From assembly GCF_018282095.1 (NCBI RefSeq), contig NZ_CP074127.1:62001-126000 (forward strand): 64,000 nt of DNA, in the 5' to 3' direction. This DNA comes from Pseudovibrio brasiliensis. Its GTDB lineage: Bacteria; Pseudomonadota; Alphaproteobacteria; Rhizobiales; Stappiaceae. Below, one piece after another: positions 17,872-26,660 of the stretch (position 1 is the stretch's first letter; each line of letters starts with the position of its first letter). The notes beneath the pieces were generated by a model. That model saw only the letters and a program-made list of their open reading frames with translations. It did not search any database and had not been told where the DNA came from. Position numbers and translations under genes: made by a program.

Positions 17872-18275
17872 AGTATAAACCCTGTTTTAAACAATTGAAA
17901 CTGAGTTAAATACTGCCGCCAGAACCTGTTGAGTTGGCATGCAGAAATTGTTCTGTCGCGTCAGGCGAGCAGTTGGTGGTATGCAATTTGTGTTCGTGTG
18001 AAAGAAGCTCGTGATCAGCTGGCTTCATCATGTGCTTACTTATATTCTCAGGATCTGGCGAAGAATATTAGTGAAACAAAGCCAATATTATTTAGGGCTA
18101 TTGTATTTAAGGAATAAGAAGCCTGAGATTTCCTGAATCTCAGTGGTATCATCTTGCGGGAAATCTACGTCTTCCAAGGCTTTCTATCGTTTATGGTCCG
18201 CCTAAATCGAGGGGGTATAGCTGACAGTAGGCGACTTGGGATAACGCTGCTCAGCAAAAGCGCGTGAGAGAAAAT
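17872..18275. other. upstream region of stalk/IalB module 2
   Basis: About 400 bases lack a convincing gene. It includes the promoter region of the module-2 operon, an A+T-rich part around 18050-18120 and a copy of a short motif (GGGGGTATAGCTG at 18211) that also occurs at 20579, upstream of the aldolase. Confidence 0.4.
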
Positions 18276-18309
18276 AAAAACCCCGCCTCATGGAGAGACG
18301 GGGCTTTTT
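18276..18309. terminator. bidirectional terminator after the kinase gene
   Basis: A 9-bp stem with one mismatch (CCCCGCCTC/GAGACGGGG) has AAAAA before and TTTTT after. It lies about 120 bases downstream of the PfkB-type kinase on the minus strand. Confidence 0.75.
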
Positions 18310-18425
18310 GAGTGTACGAGCGCCACATGAACATGTGCCCGATGTGGGGCCTATTATTGTTATTGTTCGTTCTTATTGTTTTTATTTGGCTCTAAATGGC
18401 TTCACCAATGGCAAAGCCGCTTAGA

Positions 18426-19319
18426 TTAGTCGCCCGCAGGAAAGTTTTTCTGCACGTTGTCCAGATCAAGGACGGTTGGCAGAGAGGCCTCGTTGCCGAG
18501 GAACTGAATGGCGTGTGCGGAAGCCGCACGAGCTAGTTTGAAGTGGTCTTCCCAAGTACCTTGAGGATCTGCCAGGTAGCCGTACACATAAGCGCCGTGG
18601 AAGGTATCACCCGCACCGTTGGTGTCGAGGACGCGCTCCTTTGGAACTTTAAGAGCAGGCAAGCGCTTGATTGGGCACTTGTCTTCGTACCACAGCAGGC
18701 CTTCTTCGCCCTGTGTTACACCACCCACCTTCACGCCTTTGGCACGCAGGTACTCAAGGGTGTCTTCTGGTGATTTGCCAAGCTGCTCGCAGAACAGTTC
18801 GGAGACGATCGCTACATCAATGTAGTCGAGCAGCTCTTCGGTGTTCTCACGAACGGCGCCACCATCCAGAGAGGTGAGGATACCGTGCTTGCGGCACAGC
18901 TTTGCGTAGTGCAGAGCTGCGTGTGGGATGTGACCATCCACGTGCAGCGCCTGACAGCCAGCAAGGTTCAACTCAGGGAACGGATGCAGGAAGTCGTTGT
19001 CACGGCAGCGTACGATGGCACGTTTGCCGTCTTTTGGCATGATGAAGGAAAGGGAACTTTCCTTCACCTTAGCACCGTGGATTGGAATGGAATACTTGGC
19101 TGCCATGTCGCGGAACATGCGGGACAGCCAATCATCTGCCATGGAGCACAGCAGATCTGGGGCGATGCCCAGTTTTGCGCAGACGAAGGCTGCAGTTACA
19201 GCGTTGCCACCAAAGCTGACAGCGTAATCCTGCGCAATTGCCTTTTCATCACCTTCCGGCATGGTTTCTGACAAAAAGGTCACGTCAATATAGGACTGGC
19301 CAATAAATAGCGCTTTCAT
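18426..19319 (-). CDS. PfkB-family carbohydrate kinase
   Basis: The start is ATG 19319 (MKALFIGQSYID), with GGAG 6 bases ahead; the longer frame adds nine unlikely residues. The 297-residue protein has the N-terminal GGNAVTAAFVCAKLG substrate region and the PfkB signature DTNGAGDTFHGAYVYG near the C-terminus, with the catalytic Asp in GAGD. It would phosphorylate a sugar or sugar phosphate with ATP. It lies 57 bases downstream of a class II fructose-bisphosphate aldolase and is probably co-transcribed with it. A ketose or ketose-phosphate kinase feeding that aldolase is therefore plausible, but the substrate is not shown by the sequence. Confidence 0.82.
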   Translation of the reverse strand: MKALFIGQSYIDVTFLSETMPEGDEKAIAQDYAVSFGGNAVTAAFVCAKLGIAPDLLCSMADDWLSRMFRDMAAKYSIPIHGAKVKESSLSFIMPKDGKRAIVRCRDNDFLHPFPELNLAGCQALHVDGHIPHAALHYAKLCRKHGILTSLDGGAVRENTEELLDYIDVAIVSELFCEQLGKSPEDTLEYLRAKGVKVGGVTQGEEGLLWYEDKCPIKRLPALKVPKERVLDTNGAGDTFHGAYVYGYLADPQGTWEDHFKLARAASAHAIQFLGNEASLPTVLDLDNVQKNFPAGD

Positions 19320-19376
19320 CCTGTACTCCATTAAAGTCCGGGCCACACCCCCAACGTGTGGCCGGAGAGGTCATTC

Positions 19377-20447
19377 TTACTGCGCCAGAGATTTACCAGC
19401 GCTGCGAAGGTCGTCAAAGGCTTCTGTCAAACGAGTGATGATGCCTTGTTCACCTTCCCGCAGCAATTTGCGCGGATCGTAGACCTTCTTATAAGGTGTG
19501 CCGGTCTCCGGGTCGATCTGGTGTTTGAACGCATTTGGCGTTTCGAACACATAAGCGCCCGCTTTTTCAGAGAACGCGAACTGGGTGTCGGTGTCGATGT
19601 TCATTTTGAACACGCCGTAGCCGAGGCTTTCCGCGATTTTCTCTTTTTCAGAGCCGGAACCACCGTGGAACACGAGTGGCAGTGGGTTTTCACCCAGGTT
19701 GTGGGTTTCGCGAACCAGTTTCTGGCTTTCACGAAGAATCTCAGGGCGCAGCTTCACATTGCCTGGCTTGTAAACGCCATGCACGTTGCCGAAGGAAGCA
19801 GCCACAGAGAAGTGACCCAGTGGGTTGAGGCGGTCGTACGCTTCCAGCACATCTTCTGGCTGGGTGTACAGTTTCGGGTTGTCTGCTCCAATGTCTTCAT
19901 CAGAACCAACGCCGTCTTCTTCACCACCGGTGCAGCCCAGTTCAATCTCAAGGCTCATCTGCAGTGGAGCCATGCGCTTCAGCAGGCGCTCACTTTCAGA
20001 CAGGTTGTGTTCCAGAGTTTCCTCTGAAAGGTCCAGCATATGAGAAGTAAAGAGTGGACGGCCATTTGCACGGAAGTAGTCTTCACCGTGCGAGATAAGC
20101 GCTTCCAGCCAAGGCACCAGTTTACGGTTTGCATGGTCTGTGTGCAGAACAACGCAAACACCGTAGTGTTTTGCCAGCAGGTGCACGTGTTGGGCTGCAG
20201 ATACTGCGCCAAGAACACGGGCCTGGAAGCTATCCGGCATGCCTGCACCAGCGTAGAACTGTGCGCCGCCGTTTGAGAGCTGTACGATTACGTCGGATTT
20301 GTTGGCTGCTGCAGCTTCGAGCACTGCGTTGATTGAGTTGGTGCCAACTACGTTTACTGCTGGAAGAGCGTACTGCCCTTCGCGTGCTGCCTGAATGAGG
20401 GTTTTGTATTCTTCGCCAAAAATGACGCCTGGACGCAGCTTCGTCAC
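19377..20447 (-). CDS. fba: class II fructose-bisphosphate aldolase
   Basis: This metal-dependent enzyme interconverts fructose-1,6-bisphosphate and the two triose phosphates. It is a class IIA (E. coli FbaA-like) protein. It has LHTDH with zinc-ligand His, SSHM-like TSHMLDLSEE, LEIELGCTGGEEDG, SFGNVHGVYKPGNV and FHGGSGS. I take GTG 20447 (VTKLRPGVIFG) as the start, because GGGAG lies 9 bases upstream and the resulting 356 residues match the family length. The frame is open to 20549, but those 34 residues have no FbaA counterpart and correspond to one arm of a long hairpin. Confidence 0.9.
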   Translation of the reverse strand: MTKLRPGVIFGEEYKTLIQAAREGQYALPAVNVVGTNSINAVLEAAAANKSDVIVQLSNGGAQFYAGAGMPDSFQARVLGAVSAAQHVHLLAKHYGVCVVLHTDHANRKLVPWLEALISHGEDYFRANGRPLFTSHMLDLSEETLEHNLSESERLLKRMAPLQMSLEIELGCTGGEEDGVGSDEDIGADNPKLYTQPEDVLEAYDRLNPLGHFSVAASFGNVHGVYKPGNVKLRPEILRESQKLVRETHNLGENPLPLVFHGGSGSEKEKIAESLGYGVFKMNIDTDTQFAFSEKAGAYVFETPNAFKHQIDPETGTPYKKVYDPRKLLREGEQGIITRLTEAFDDLRSAGKSLAQ

Positions 20448-20475
20448 CTTAAAGGTCTCCCGATCGCATGTTGAG

Positions 20476-20548
20476 TGAGTAAAAAGCGAAGCCCGGGAGG
20501 AGGGAACGCTGCAATATAACAGCTGGGAACGAGCTTCGCTTTTACTCA
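20476..20548 (-). promoter_or_regulatory. long-stem hairpin in the aldolase leader
   Basis: The arms at 20476-20492 and 20533-20548 are complementary over 16 bases with one extra A (TGAGTAAAA..GCGAAGC against GCTTCGCTTTTACTCA). The loop is 40 bases. It ends about 30 bases before the GTG start. On the transcript the 3' arm includes TTTTT, so it could act as an attenuator or mask the ribosome site. Confidence 0.5.
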
Positions 20549-20640
20549 TGTGGTTCGGTTGTTACGCACCAGCTAAAAGGGGGTATAGCTGGCTGTAAGG
20601 CCCCGAATGAGGCTTGCCGAGGGTGGCGGCAAACCTTGCA

Positions 20641-20658
20641 GGTGAAAAACTTTTCACC
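20641..20658. promoter_or_regulatory. inverted repeat GGTGAAAA/TTTTCACC
   Basis: Perfect 8-bp arms are separated by 2 bases. It lies about 195 bases upstream of the aldolase start and is a candidate operator. Confidence 0.4.
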
Positions 20659-20844
20659 GGGTGCAAAAAGATTTGAATGGAAAGTGCATCGAAACGCGTT
20701 GGAATGGAATAGGTAGGAATACGTATATGATGCAGGCGCATATCTGCGTGATTTGAGGAGATTATAACGATTTAAAATCCGCTCATATGACAAATCACAA
20801 AATGACTGAGGGGAACGTGCGGGTTAGTTGCAATATTATTTGTA

Positions 20845-20858
20845 CCAAAGCGCTTTGG
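20845..20858. promoter_or_regulatory. LacI-type palindrome
   Basis: CCAAAGCGCTTTGG is a perfect palindrome with a central CG, the usual geometry of LacI-family sugar repressor operators. It lies about 400 bases upstream of the aldolase start and 190 bases from the 3' end of the next operon. Confidence 0.4.
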
Positions 20859-21034
20859 CGACACATATATCAGTATTACCTCGAGTAATAGGTATTGAAA
20901 CCCATGACAGATTGTCGCCGAATATTGTGCGCTTTGGGGGAAAACCCGGGTGATTTTTCAGTTTCTCAGGCATTTTGCCGGAGCACTACAGAAAAACCAC
21001 CCGAATTGACGATTAGGTCAACTTGGTGAGTCGC

Positions 21035-21808
21035 TTACTTTACTCGATTGAACGACTCGTATTCTCCACGTGTTTGCAGAGATAAAGTGACAGGGCTGTT
21101 AGTTCTGTTGCGCCAGAACCAACCATGGTTGCCATCAAATGCAGCGGTGAGCTCTCCCTCATCCTGCGGCACACCACGACCTTTCACGTAGGAAATGGAG
21201 CGACCGCCGCCATCGCCGTGGGTGTCGTAGTTCAAAACACTGCCATTGGCCGTCCAGCGATACGTTGCTGTCTTGCCGGCCTTCATCACCAGTTTGATCT
21301 CAATGTCCTGGCCCGGCTCCAACTGAACAGTAGCCTGATCGCTTTTGACTGCAGGCGCTGGGGCGGGAGCGGGAGCCAGAATTACGGGAGTTGCCGTAAC
21401 TGTCGGAGCCGGAGCTGTTGGCGCGCTTTCGACGGGGCGACGCGTACTAGAAACACGCTCGCGTAATTGTTGCTTCAGCATCACCTCAGCCAACTTGCGT
21501 TCAATCTCATCCACGCGGCTGGTCAGTTCCGGTGAGGTAGCTGCAACAGGTTGATTAACGGCGGAAGGAGCAGAGGCTGTGGTCGCCGCTGCATCGGCCG
21601 CGCTTTCTTCTGCCAGCTGGGTTTTGATCTCACCCATTTTCGTCAGTCCCAGAACACGGCCCATTCCTGTGGCATCTACCCCATACTCAGAGGGGAGGAT
21701 AACCACGACCAGAATAACCAGCGCGGAGAGAGCGGCGATGATGGTGGAGCGTTTCAGTTGCGCAGAGGATGGCAGCTCAGACCGCTTTGGTGGAGTTGTG
21801 TTGTACAT
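21035..21808 (-). CDS. single-span anchored protein of the HupE cluster
   Basis: This 257-residue protein has a short cytoplasmic N-terminus and one membrane helix at about residues 24-41 (IIAALSALVILVVVILPS). A periplasmic linker follows with an Ala-rich segment, a short coiled coil (ELTSRVDEIERKLAEVM) and a Pro/Ala repeat (APAPAPAP). The C-terminal domain, from about residue 165, has beta-rich YRWTANGSVLNYDTHGDG and GNHGWFWRNRTNSPVTLSL. Proteins of this layout accompany HupE-like genes in related bacteria, to my recollection. The function is unknown. It starts 11 bases after the HupE stop. Confidence 0.65.
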   Translation of the reverse strand: MYNTTPPKRSELPSSAQLKRSTIIAALSALVILVVVILPSEYGVDATGMGRVLGLTKMGEIKTQLAEESAADAAATTASAPSAVNQPVAATSPELTSRVDEIERKLAEVMLKQQLRERVSSTRRPVESAPTAPAPTVTATPVILAPAPAPAPAVKSDQATVQLEPGQDIEIKLVMKAGKTATYRWTANGSVLNYDTHGDGGGRSISYVKGRGVPQDEGELTAAFDGNHGWFWRNRTNSPVTLSLQTRGEYESFNRVK

Positions 21809-21819
21809 GGTGCCTCACA

Positions 21820-22545
21820 TTAGAAAGATAGGATGAGGCCCGTGAGCTGGTATCCAACCAGCGCAAAGCCTGCTGTCATCATGGTGGTGTTCAGGGAGTA
21901 GGCGTAGCGCCAGAAAGTCTGCGTGCGCCGCCAATAACCCATAACAATGAGAATGCCGCTCAGGGCCAACAACTGACCCAGCTCAACCCCCACATTGAAG
22001 GCCAGAAGATTTGGCACCAGCCCATCCGGAGAAATCTCATACTCGAGGATCTTGGTGGACAGGCCAAAGCCATGAAAGAACCCGAAGACCAGCGTGGTGA
22101 GGCGGGTGTTGGGTTGGTACTTAAACCAGACCCGAAATGCCCCCATGTTATCGAGCGCTTTGTAGACCACCGAGAAGCCAATGATCGCGTCGATGATGTA
22201 GGCGTTGATGCCGATGTTGAAGTAAACCCCGAGCAGCATCGTGGTGGAGTGACCGATCGCGAACAGGCTCACATAAACGCCGATATCCTTGGTCTTGTAG
22301 AGGAAGAACACGATCCCGAGCAGGAACAGGATGTGATCGTACCCCGTGACCATATGCTTGGCCCCCAGATACATGAAGGGGATGATGTTGATCCCGGAAA
22401 TCTCTTGAATATAACCCTTGTCACCGGTCGCAATGCCGTGGGCTGCTGCAGGTAATGTGATTACCAGCAGAAGGATGCAGGAAAGCAGCAGAAGACGCGT
22501 AAACGTCCACCGCTCAGCGCCTGCGCGCTGAAGATGTAAGTTCAT
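21820..22545 (-). CDS. HupE/UreJ-family membrane protein
   Basis: The 241-residue inner-membrane protein has about seven hydrophobic segments. It carries the HupE_UreJ_2 signature GAKHMVTGYDHILFLLGIVFF and a conserved FFHGFGLSTKI block. HupE-type proteins are thought to carry nickel or other divalent metals. No hydrogenase or urease genes are near, and the upstream gene encodes a His-rich exported peptide, so a metal transport role is a reasonable inference without a defined ion. Confidence 0.8.
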   Translation of the reverse strand: MNLHLQRAGAERWTFTRLLLLSCILLLVITLPAAAHGIATGDKGYIQEISGINIIPFMYLGAKHMVTGYDHILFLLGIVFFLYKTKDIGVYVSLFAIGHSTTMLLGVYFNIGINAYIIDAIIGFSVVYKALDNMGAFRVWFKYQPNTRLTTLVFGFFHGFGLSTKILEYEISPDGLVPNLLAFNVGVELGQLLALSGILIVMGYWRRTQTFWRYAYSLNTTMMTAGFALVGYQLTGLILSF

Positions 22546-22577
22546 GGAAAATCCAACTGTAGTTTATGGGATTGGTG

Positions 22578-22982
22578 CTACAGAAGGAAAGGACGGGGAG
22601 GGCGCTCCAGCCGTGAGGCAAGATTAAACCGCAGGCTTTTGACAGGCTGCGCGATGTGTATGCCAGTCTCTGCTGAAATCACGAGGCGCGTGAAAACAGG
22701 CTCAGCGGGTGCTTCATGAGAGTGATCAGCGGAGTTATGCCCGTGCAGATGACCAGAGATTTGCAGATCATCCGCAAATTCTGCGTTGTGACTATGGTCC
22801 GCATCATGTTCATGCGTATCAGCGACGAGGTGCTGCTGATAGGTCGTCTGCACAAGTGCATTCAAATCATGCGACGGTGTGGAACGACCCATGACAGAAA
22901 ACACGAGCATCAAGGTGATGCACATGAGCAAGGTAGTTCTCAGCAATGTCACAAGACGAAACGGCATGCAGCAGTCGTTCAA
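22578..22982 (-). CDS. His-rich exported protein
   Basis: The 134-residue protein has a hydrophobic N-terminal segment (residues 10-30) that probably acts as a signal peptide or anchor. Between about residues 45 and 90 there are ten His residues in HEHDADHSHN and HLHGHNSADHSHE, a pattern that can bind Zn, Ni or Cu. It is the first gene of a three-gene operon with HupE and an anchored protein, and could act as a periplasmic metal buffer. No named family was recognised. Confidence 0.65.
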   Translation of the reverse strand: MNDCCMPFRLVTLLRTTLLMCITLMLVFSVMGRSTPSHDLNALVQTTYQQHLVADTHEHDADHSHNAEFADDLQISGHLHGHNSADHSHEAPAEPVFTRLVISAETGIHIAQPVKSLRFNLASRLERPPRPFLL

Positions 22983-23241
22983 CTCTCAAACAATGAATAG
23001 CGCTGATTAGTCAGAGGACTATGGCAATACCATGGACTGAACTTCAGAAAAAGACTGGAAAGTTGAGTGGCTTGGAAAACAGAGGGTGTTGTAAGAGATC
23101 CTCCTAATCCCACCTTGACGAAGCCCTTCCTGATCAGGCCTATTGTTTGTTCTCGTCGCAGCTCAAAGAGCATGTGATGCAATAAGAGCGCATGGGTTTA
23201 AGTGTGCCGGCAATCTTTCTCAGCAATGCAGCCGGAATCTT

Positions 23242-24750
23242 ATGAGCAAACCGAATATCCTGATCTTCATGGTGGACCAGCTAAATGGAACCCTGTTTCC
23301 AGATGGCCCTGCCGAGTGGCTACACACGCCGAACCTCAAAAAACTGGCGGAGCGCTCGACCCGTTTCAGGAACGCTTACACCGCCTCTCCACTTTGTGCG
23401 CCGGGGCGGGCCTCGTTCATGTCCGGGCAGTTGCCGAGTGCGACCGGTGTTTATGATAATGCGGCTGAGTTTGTCTCATCCTTGCCAACCTATGCCCATC
23501 ACCTCCGTCGTGCCGGATTCCAGACCTGCTTGGCCGGAAAAATGCACTTTGTCGGGCCGGATCAGCTGCATGGTTTTGAAGAGCGGCTGACCACTGATGT
23601 CTATCCGCCTGACTTCGGCTGGACGCCGGACTATCGCAAGCCGGGTGAGCGGATTGACTGGTGGTATCACAACATGGGGTCGGTGACGGGCGCCGGTACT
23701 GCTGAGATCACCAATCAGCTGGAATATGACGATGAGGTCGCCTATCACGCCACGCGAAAAGTCTATGATCTAGCGCGAGGCAAGGATGAACGGCCTTGGT
23801 GTCTGACTGTCTCCTTCACGCATCCGCATGACCCGTATGTGGCGCGCAAGAAGTACTGGGATCTCTACGAGGACTGTGAGCATCTGCTGCCGCAGGTTCC
23901 GGCCATGTCCTATGAGGAACATGACAGCCATTCAAAGCGGATATTCGACGCAAACGACTGGCGATCCTATGATATTACCGAGGAAGACATCCGCCGGTCA
24001 CGCCGGGCTTACTTTGCTAACATCTCTTACATTGATGACAAGATCGGTGAGGTGATGACCGCGCTGGAAAGCACTCGGCAGGAGGCAATCATTCTGTTCG
24101 TCTCAGACCATGGAGATATGTTGGGCGAGCGAGGGTTGTGGTTCAAAATGTCCTTCTTTGAAGGCTCTTCTCGTGTCCCCTTGATGATCAGCGCACCGCA
24201 GATACCGCCGGGCCTGATCTCCACGCCTGTAAGCAACATTGATGTATGCCCAACCCTTTGTGATCTGGTAGGGATCAGCATGGAAGAGGTGATGCCGTGG
24301 ACGACCGGAGAAACTCTGGTTGGGCTGGGTCAAGGGAAACAGCGGACCTCCCCTGTCGCCATAGAGTATGCGGCTGAAGCGTCTTATGCCCCCATGGTTT
24401 CTCTGCGTGAAGACCGCTGGAAGTTCAACAAATGCCTGCTGGATGAAGACCAGTTGTTTGATCTGGAAGCCGATCCGCACGAACTGCACAATCTGGCACA
24501 AAAGCCCGAATACCAAGAGATTGCGGAGGAGTTCCGAAAGAAGATCGCAGAGCGCTGGGATTTGGAACGCTTCGATGCCGACGTTCGCGCCAGTCAGGCC
24601 CGGCGATGGGTGGTCTACGAGGCTCTACGCGAGGGGGGCTACTATCCTTGGGACTACCAACCCCTCCAAAAAGCCTCCGAACGCTACATGCGCAACCATA
24701 TGGACCTGAACATACTGGAAGAAACACAGCGATTCCCACGTGGGGAGTAG
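23242..24750 (+). CDS. betC: choline-sulfatase
   Basis: The enzyme hydrolyses choline-O-sulfate to choline and sulfate. The start is ATG 23242 (MSKPNILIFMVDQ), and the 502-residue length fits the family. The sulfatase motif C-x-P-x-R is present as CAPGRASFMSG, with Cys52 to be converted to formylglycine. Metal ligands are seen in FMVDQ (Asp12) and FVSDHGDMLGERG. FTHPHDPY is also conserved. There is no signal peptide, so it is cytoplasmic, as usual for BetC. It is convergent with a LysR gene of the type that commonly accompanies betC. No betA, betB or betI genes are in the window. Confidence 0.92.
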   Translation: MSKPNILIFMVDQLNGTLFPDGPAEWLHTPNLKKLAERSTRFRNAYTASPLCAPGRASFMSGQLPSATGVYDNAAEFVSSLPTYAHHLRRAGFQTCLAGKMHFVGPDQLHGFEERLTTDVYPPDFGWTPDYRKPGERIDWWYHNMGSVTGAGTAEITNQLEYDDEVAYHATRKVYDLARGKDERPWCLTVSFTHPHDPYVARKKYWDLYEDCEHLLPQVPAMSYEEHDSHSKRIFDANDWRSYDITEEDIRRSRRAYFANISYIDDKIGEVMTALESTRQEAIILFVSDHGDMLGERGLWFKMSFFEGSSRVPLMISAPQIPPGLISTPVSNIDVCPTLCDLVGISMEEVMPWTTGETLVGLGQGKQRTSPVAIEYAAEASYAPMVSLREDRWKFNKCLLDEDQLFDLEADPHELHNLAQKPEYQEIAEEFRKKIAERWDLERFDADVRASQARRWVVYEALREGGYYPWDYQPLQKASERYMRNHMDLNILEETQRFPRGE

Positions 24751-24759
24751 GCGAAGGCA

Positions 24760-25656
24760 TTAGCATTGCGCAAACATCCCCTTCAGCACCTCACTGACAC
24801 GTTGGAAGTCCGGATCCAGTTCTGTTTCCAGTGGTGCGATGGTGAAGTAGATGCCTTTGCGTTTTTGGAAGCCGAATGGTGCCCAGAGGCGGTTGTTTTT
24901 TATGGCTTCTGTCACAAGGGGGCGCGGGGCAATAGTAGGCCCGAGGCCAGCTTCAGCGCCTTGAAGGACGAGGTACATCTCGTCGAAATACGTTGTGTTG
25001 GCTGCAGATACGAGCGTTGTGCCGCTTTCAGTTACCCACCTCTCCCAGATGTGTGGACGGTCTTTGGGGATCAAGCGGTTGTAGTTGGTGAGCGTTACGG
25101 TTGGGTTTGAGCAGTCCGGCGAGAGCAGCAGCGGAGAGATCACCAATCCAAACTCTTCATCAGTTAATTTGAGGACTGTGTTCGGCACATCCGGCAGCTC
25201 TTCAACGCGCAGGCTGAGGGAGTAGGAGGCGTCCACTGCGCCGCGGTGGGTGTCGTCAGCCACAAACTGTAACGGCCTGTCTCTGAGTTCCTCCTGAATG
25301 AGGTGTGCGTTTGGAATGATCACGCGCAGCAAGCTGGTGGACGGCGCTGCCAGAACGAATGGTTTGCTTGCAAGATCATGAGAAAAGCTCTGCTCCGCCT
25401 GACGCAGCAACGCAAACGCGCTTCGGGTTTCCTGAAACAGCTTTTCTCCCGCCGGTGTCGGTAAATTTCTGCGAGCAACACGGGTGAACAACTTAGCGCC
25501 TAACTCGGCTTCCAGAGCCTTGATGTGTTTGCTGACAGCACCCTCCGTCACACACAGCTCATCAGCTGCCGCGGCTATGTTTCCGCACCTCACCGTTGCT
25601 TCAAATGCGCGGAGAGAGGGGAGACGCCCAAGTAGATTGACTTTCCTATTGCTCAA
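24760..25656 (-). CDS. LysR-family regulator, probably of choline-sulfate use
   Basis: This 298-residue LysR protein has an N-terminal winged helix (LPSLRAFEATVRCGNIAAAADELCVTEGAVSKHIKALE) and a GcvA-like effector domain. The likely start is TTG 25656. It ends 9 bases from the betC stop. Regulators of this kind are typical neighbours of choline-sulfatase genes, which supports that role. It is also divergent from the nucleoside hydrolase gene (77 bases), so it could control that operon instead or as well. Confidence 0.82.
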   Translation of the reverse strand: MSNRKVNLLGRLPSLRAFEATVRCGNIAAAADELCVTEGAVSKHIKALEAELGAKLFTRVARRNLPTPAGEKLFQETRSAFALLRQAEQSFSHDLASKPFVLAAPSTSLLRVIIPNAHLIQEELRDRPLQFVADDTHRGAVDASYSLSLRVEELPDVPNTVLKLTDEEFGLVISPLLLSPDCSNPTVTLTNYNRLIPKDRPHIWERWVTESGTTLVSAANTTYFDEMYLVLQGAEAGLGPTIAPRPLVTEAIKNNRLWAPFGFQKRKGIYFTIAPLETELDPDFQRVSEVLKGMFAQC

Positions 25657-25733
25657 GTCAAAACCCCAAAAATTCGATTATCAGTCAGATTATAGCATCC
25701 TATTACTCAACTCATAAAGAGTAGGAGGCGAAA

Positions 25734-26660
25734 TTGAACAAGCTCTGGATCGACACGGATACCGCATCTGATGATGCTGTTGCGCTGATGATTGCCCTGT
25801 CGCTGGCGCCAGAACGGGTGGCTGGCATCAGCACTGTGGCTGGCAACGTGCCGGTGCATCTGTCTTCTCGCAATGCTGGCTATACTGCCCGGCTCTGTGA
25901 GTTTGAGACCTTGATCCACGAGGGCGCTGCAAGCCCGCTGTGCCGCACGCTGGAAACAGCGCAGTATATCCATGGTGAGGATGGCATGGGGGATATCGGG
26001 TTGAAGCTGGGCAGCCCAGACCTCTCCGGAATTCCAGCTGCTGTCGCTTTGGTGGAAGCTGCTCGCCAACATAAAGGGGAGTTGGAGGTGGTCACTCTTG
26101 GCCCGCTTACCAACATCGCTCTGGCGTTGAAACTGGACCCGGACTTTGCCAGCAATATTGCCAAAATGACGATCATGGGCGGCACCAGTGATTGTTATGG
26201 CAACGTGACGCCGGTTTCTGAGTTCAACATCTGGGCTGATCCTGAAGCGGCGGATGTAGTTTTTCGTTCTGCTATTCCCAAAGTGATGGTGGGCTGGGAC
26301 ATCTCTCGTAAGTATGCCGGGATCTCCAACAGTGATGCAGAAGAACTACTGGCTATCGGAACCTCTAAAGCAAAGGTGGCTGTGAACTCACAAAAAGTTT
26401 TGCGCGAGTTTTGCAGCTCGACGTCAGGCGTTGAAGGGTTTGATTTGCCTGACCCGATCACCACGGCAGTGGCATTGAACCCTTCTGTGATTACTGAGGT
26501 GAAGCCTTACGCTGTCAGAGTGGTGTGTGGGGAAGGGCCTTCGCGCGGCCTGACGATCCTCAAAGACAGGCATTGCAATGATGAGCCAAAGACAACGCAG
26601 GTGGCGTTGGCTGCTGACAGAACCATTTTCTGGAAAATGCTGCAGGAGGCTTTGAAATGA
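25734..26660 (+). CDS. inosine/uridine-preferring nucleoside hydrolase
   Basis: The enzyme cleaves the N-glycosidic bond of ribonucleosides. The 308-residue protein has the calcium-binding N-terminal DTDTASDD motif (Asp7, 9, 13, 14), VTLGPLTNIALAL and the MGG block (KMTIMGGTS). Translation begins at TTG 25734 behind a strong GGAGG. Its stop overlaps the adenosine deaminase start, so the two form a purine salvage operon. Confidence 0.88.
   Translation: MNKLWIDTDTASDDAVALMIALSLAPERVAGISTVAGNVPVHLSSRNAGYTARLCEFETLIHEGAASPLCRTLETAQYIHGEDGMGDIGLKLGSPDLSGIPAAVALVEAARQHKGELEVVTLGPLTNIALALKLDPDFASNIAKMTIMGGTSDCYGNVTPVSEFNIWADPEAADVVFRSAIPKVMVGWDISRKYAGISNSDAEELLAIGTSKAKVAVNSQKVLREFCSSTSGVEGFDLPDPITTAVALNPSVITEVKPYAVRVVCGEGPSRGLTILKDRHCNDEPKTTQVALAADRTIFWKMLQEALK

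Larger units (their letters stand above)
20448..21034. other. long leader and promoter region of the aldolase operon
   Basis: Nearly 590 bases have no credible gene. From the gene outward it contains a long-stem hairpin (20476-20548), a copy of the GGGGGTATAGCTG motif (20579), the inverted repeat GGTGAAAA/TTTTCACC (20641-20658) and a perfect 14-bp palindrome (20845-20858). This is a dense set of regulatory-looking signals for a glycolytic gene. Confidence 0.55.

Noticed and set aside
20448-20549. 34-codon N-terminal extension of the aldolase
   Set aside because: It has no counterpart in FbaA proteins and coincides with a long hairpin; GTG 20447 has GGGAG at the right distance.
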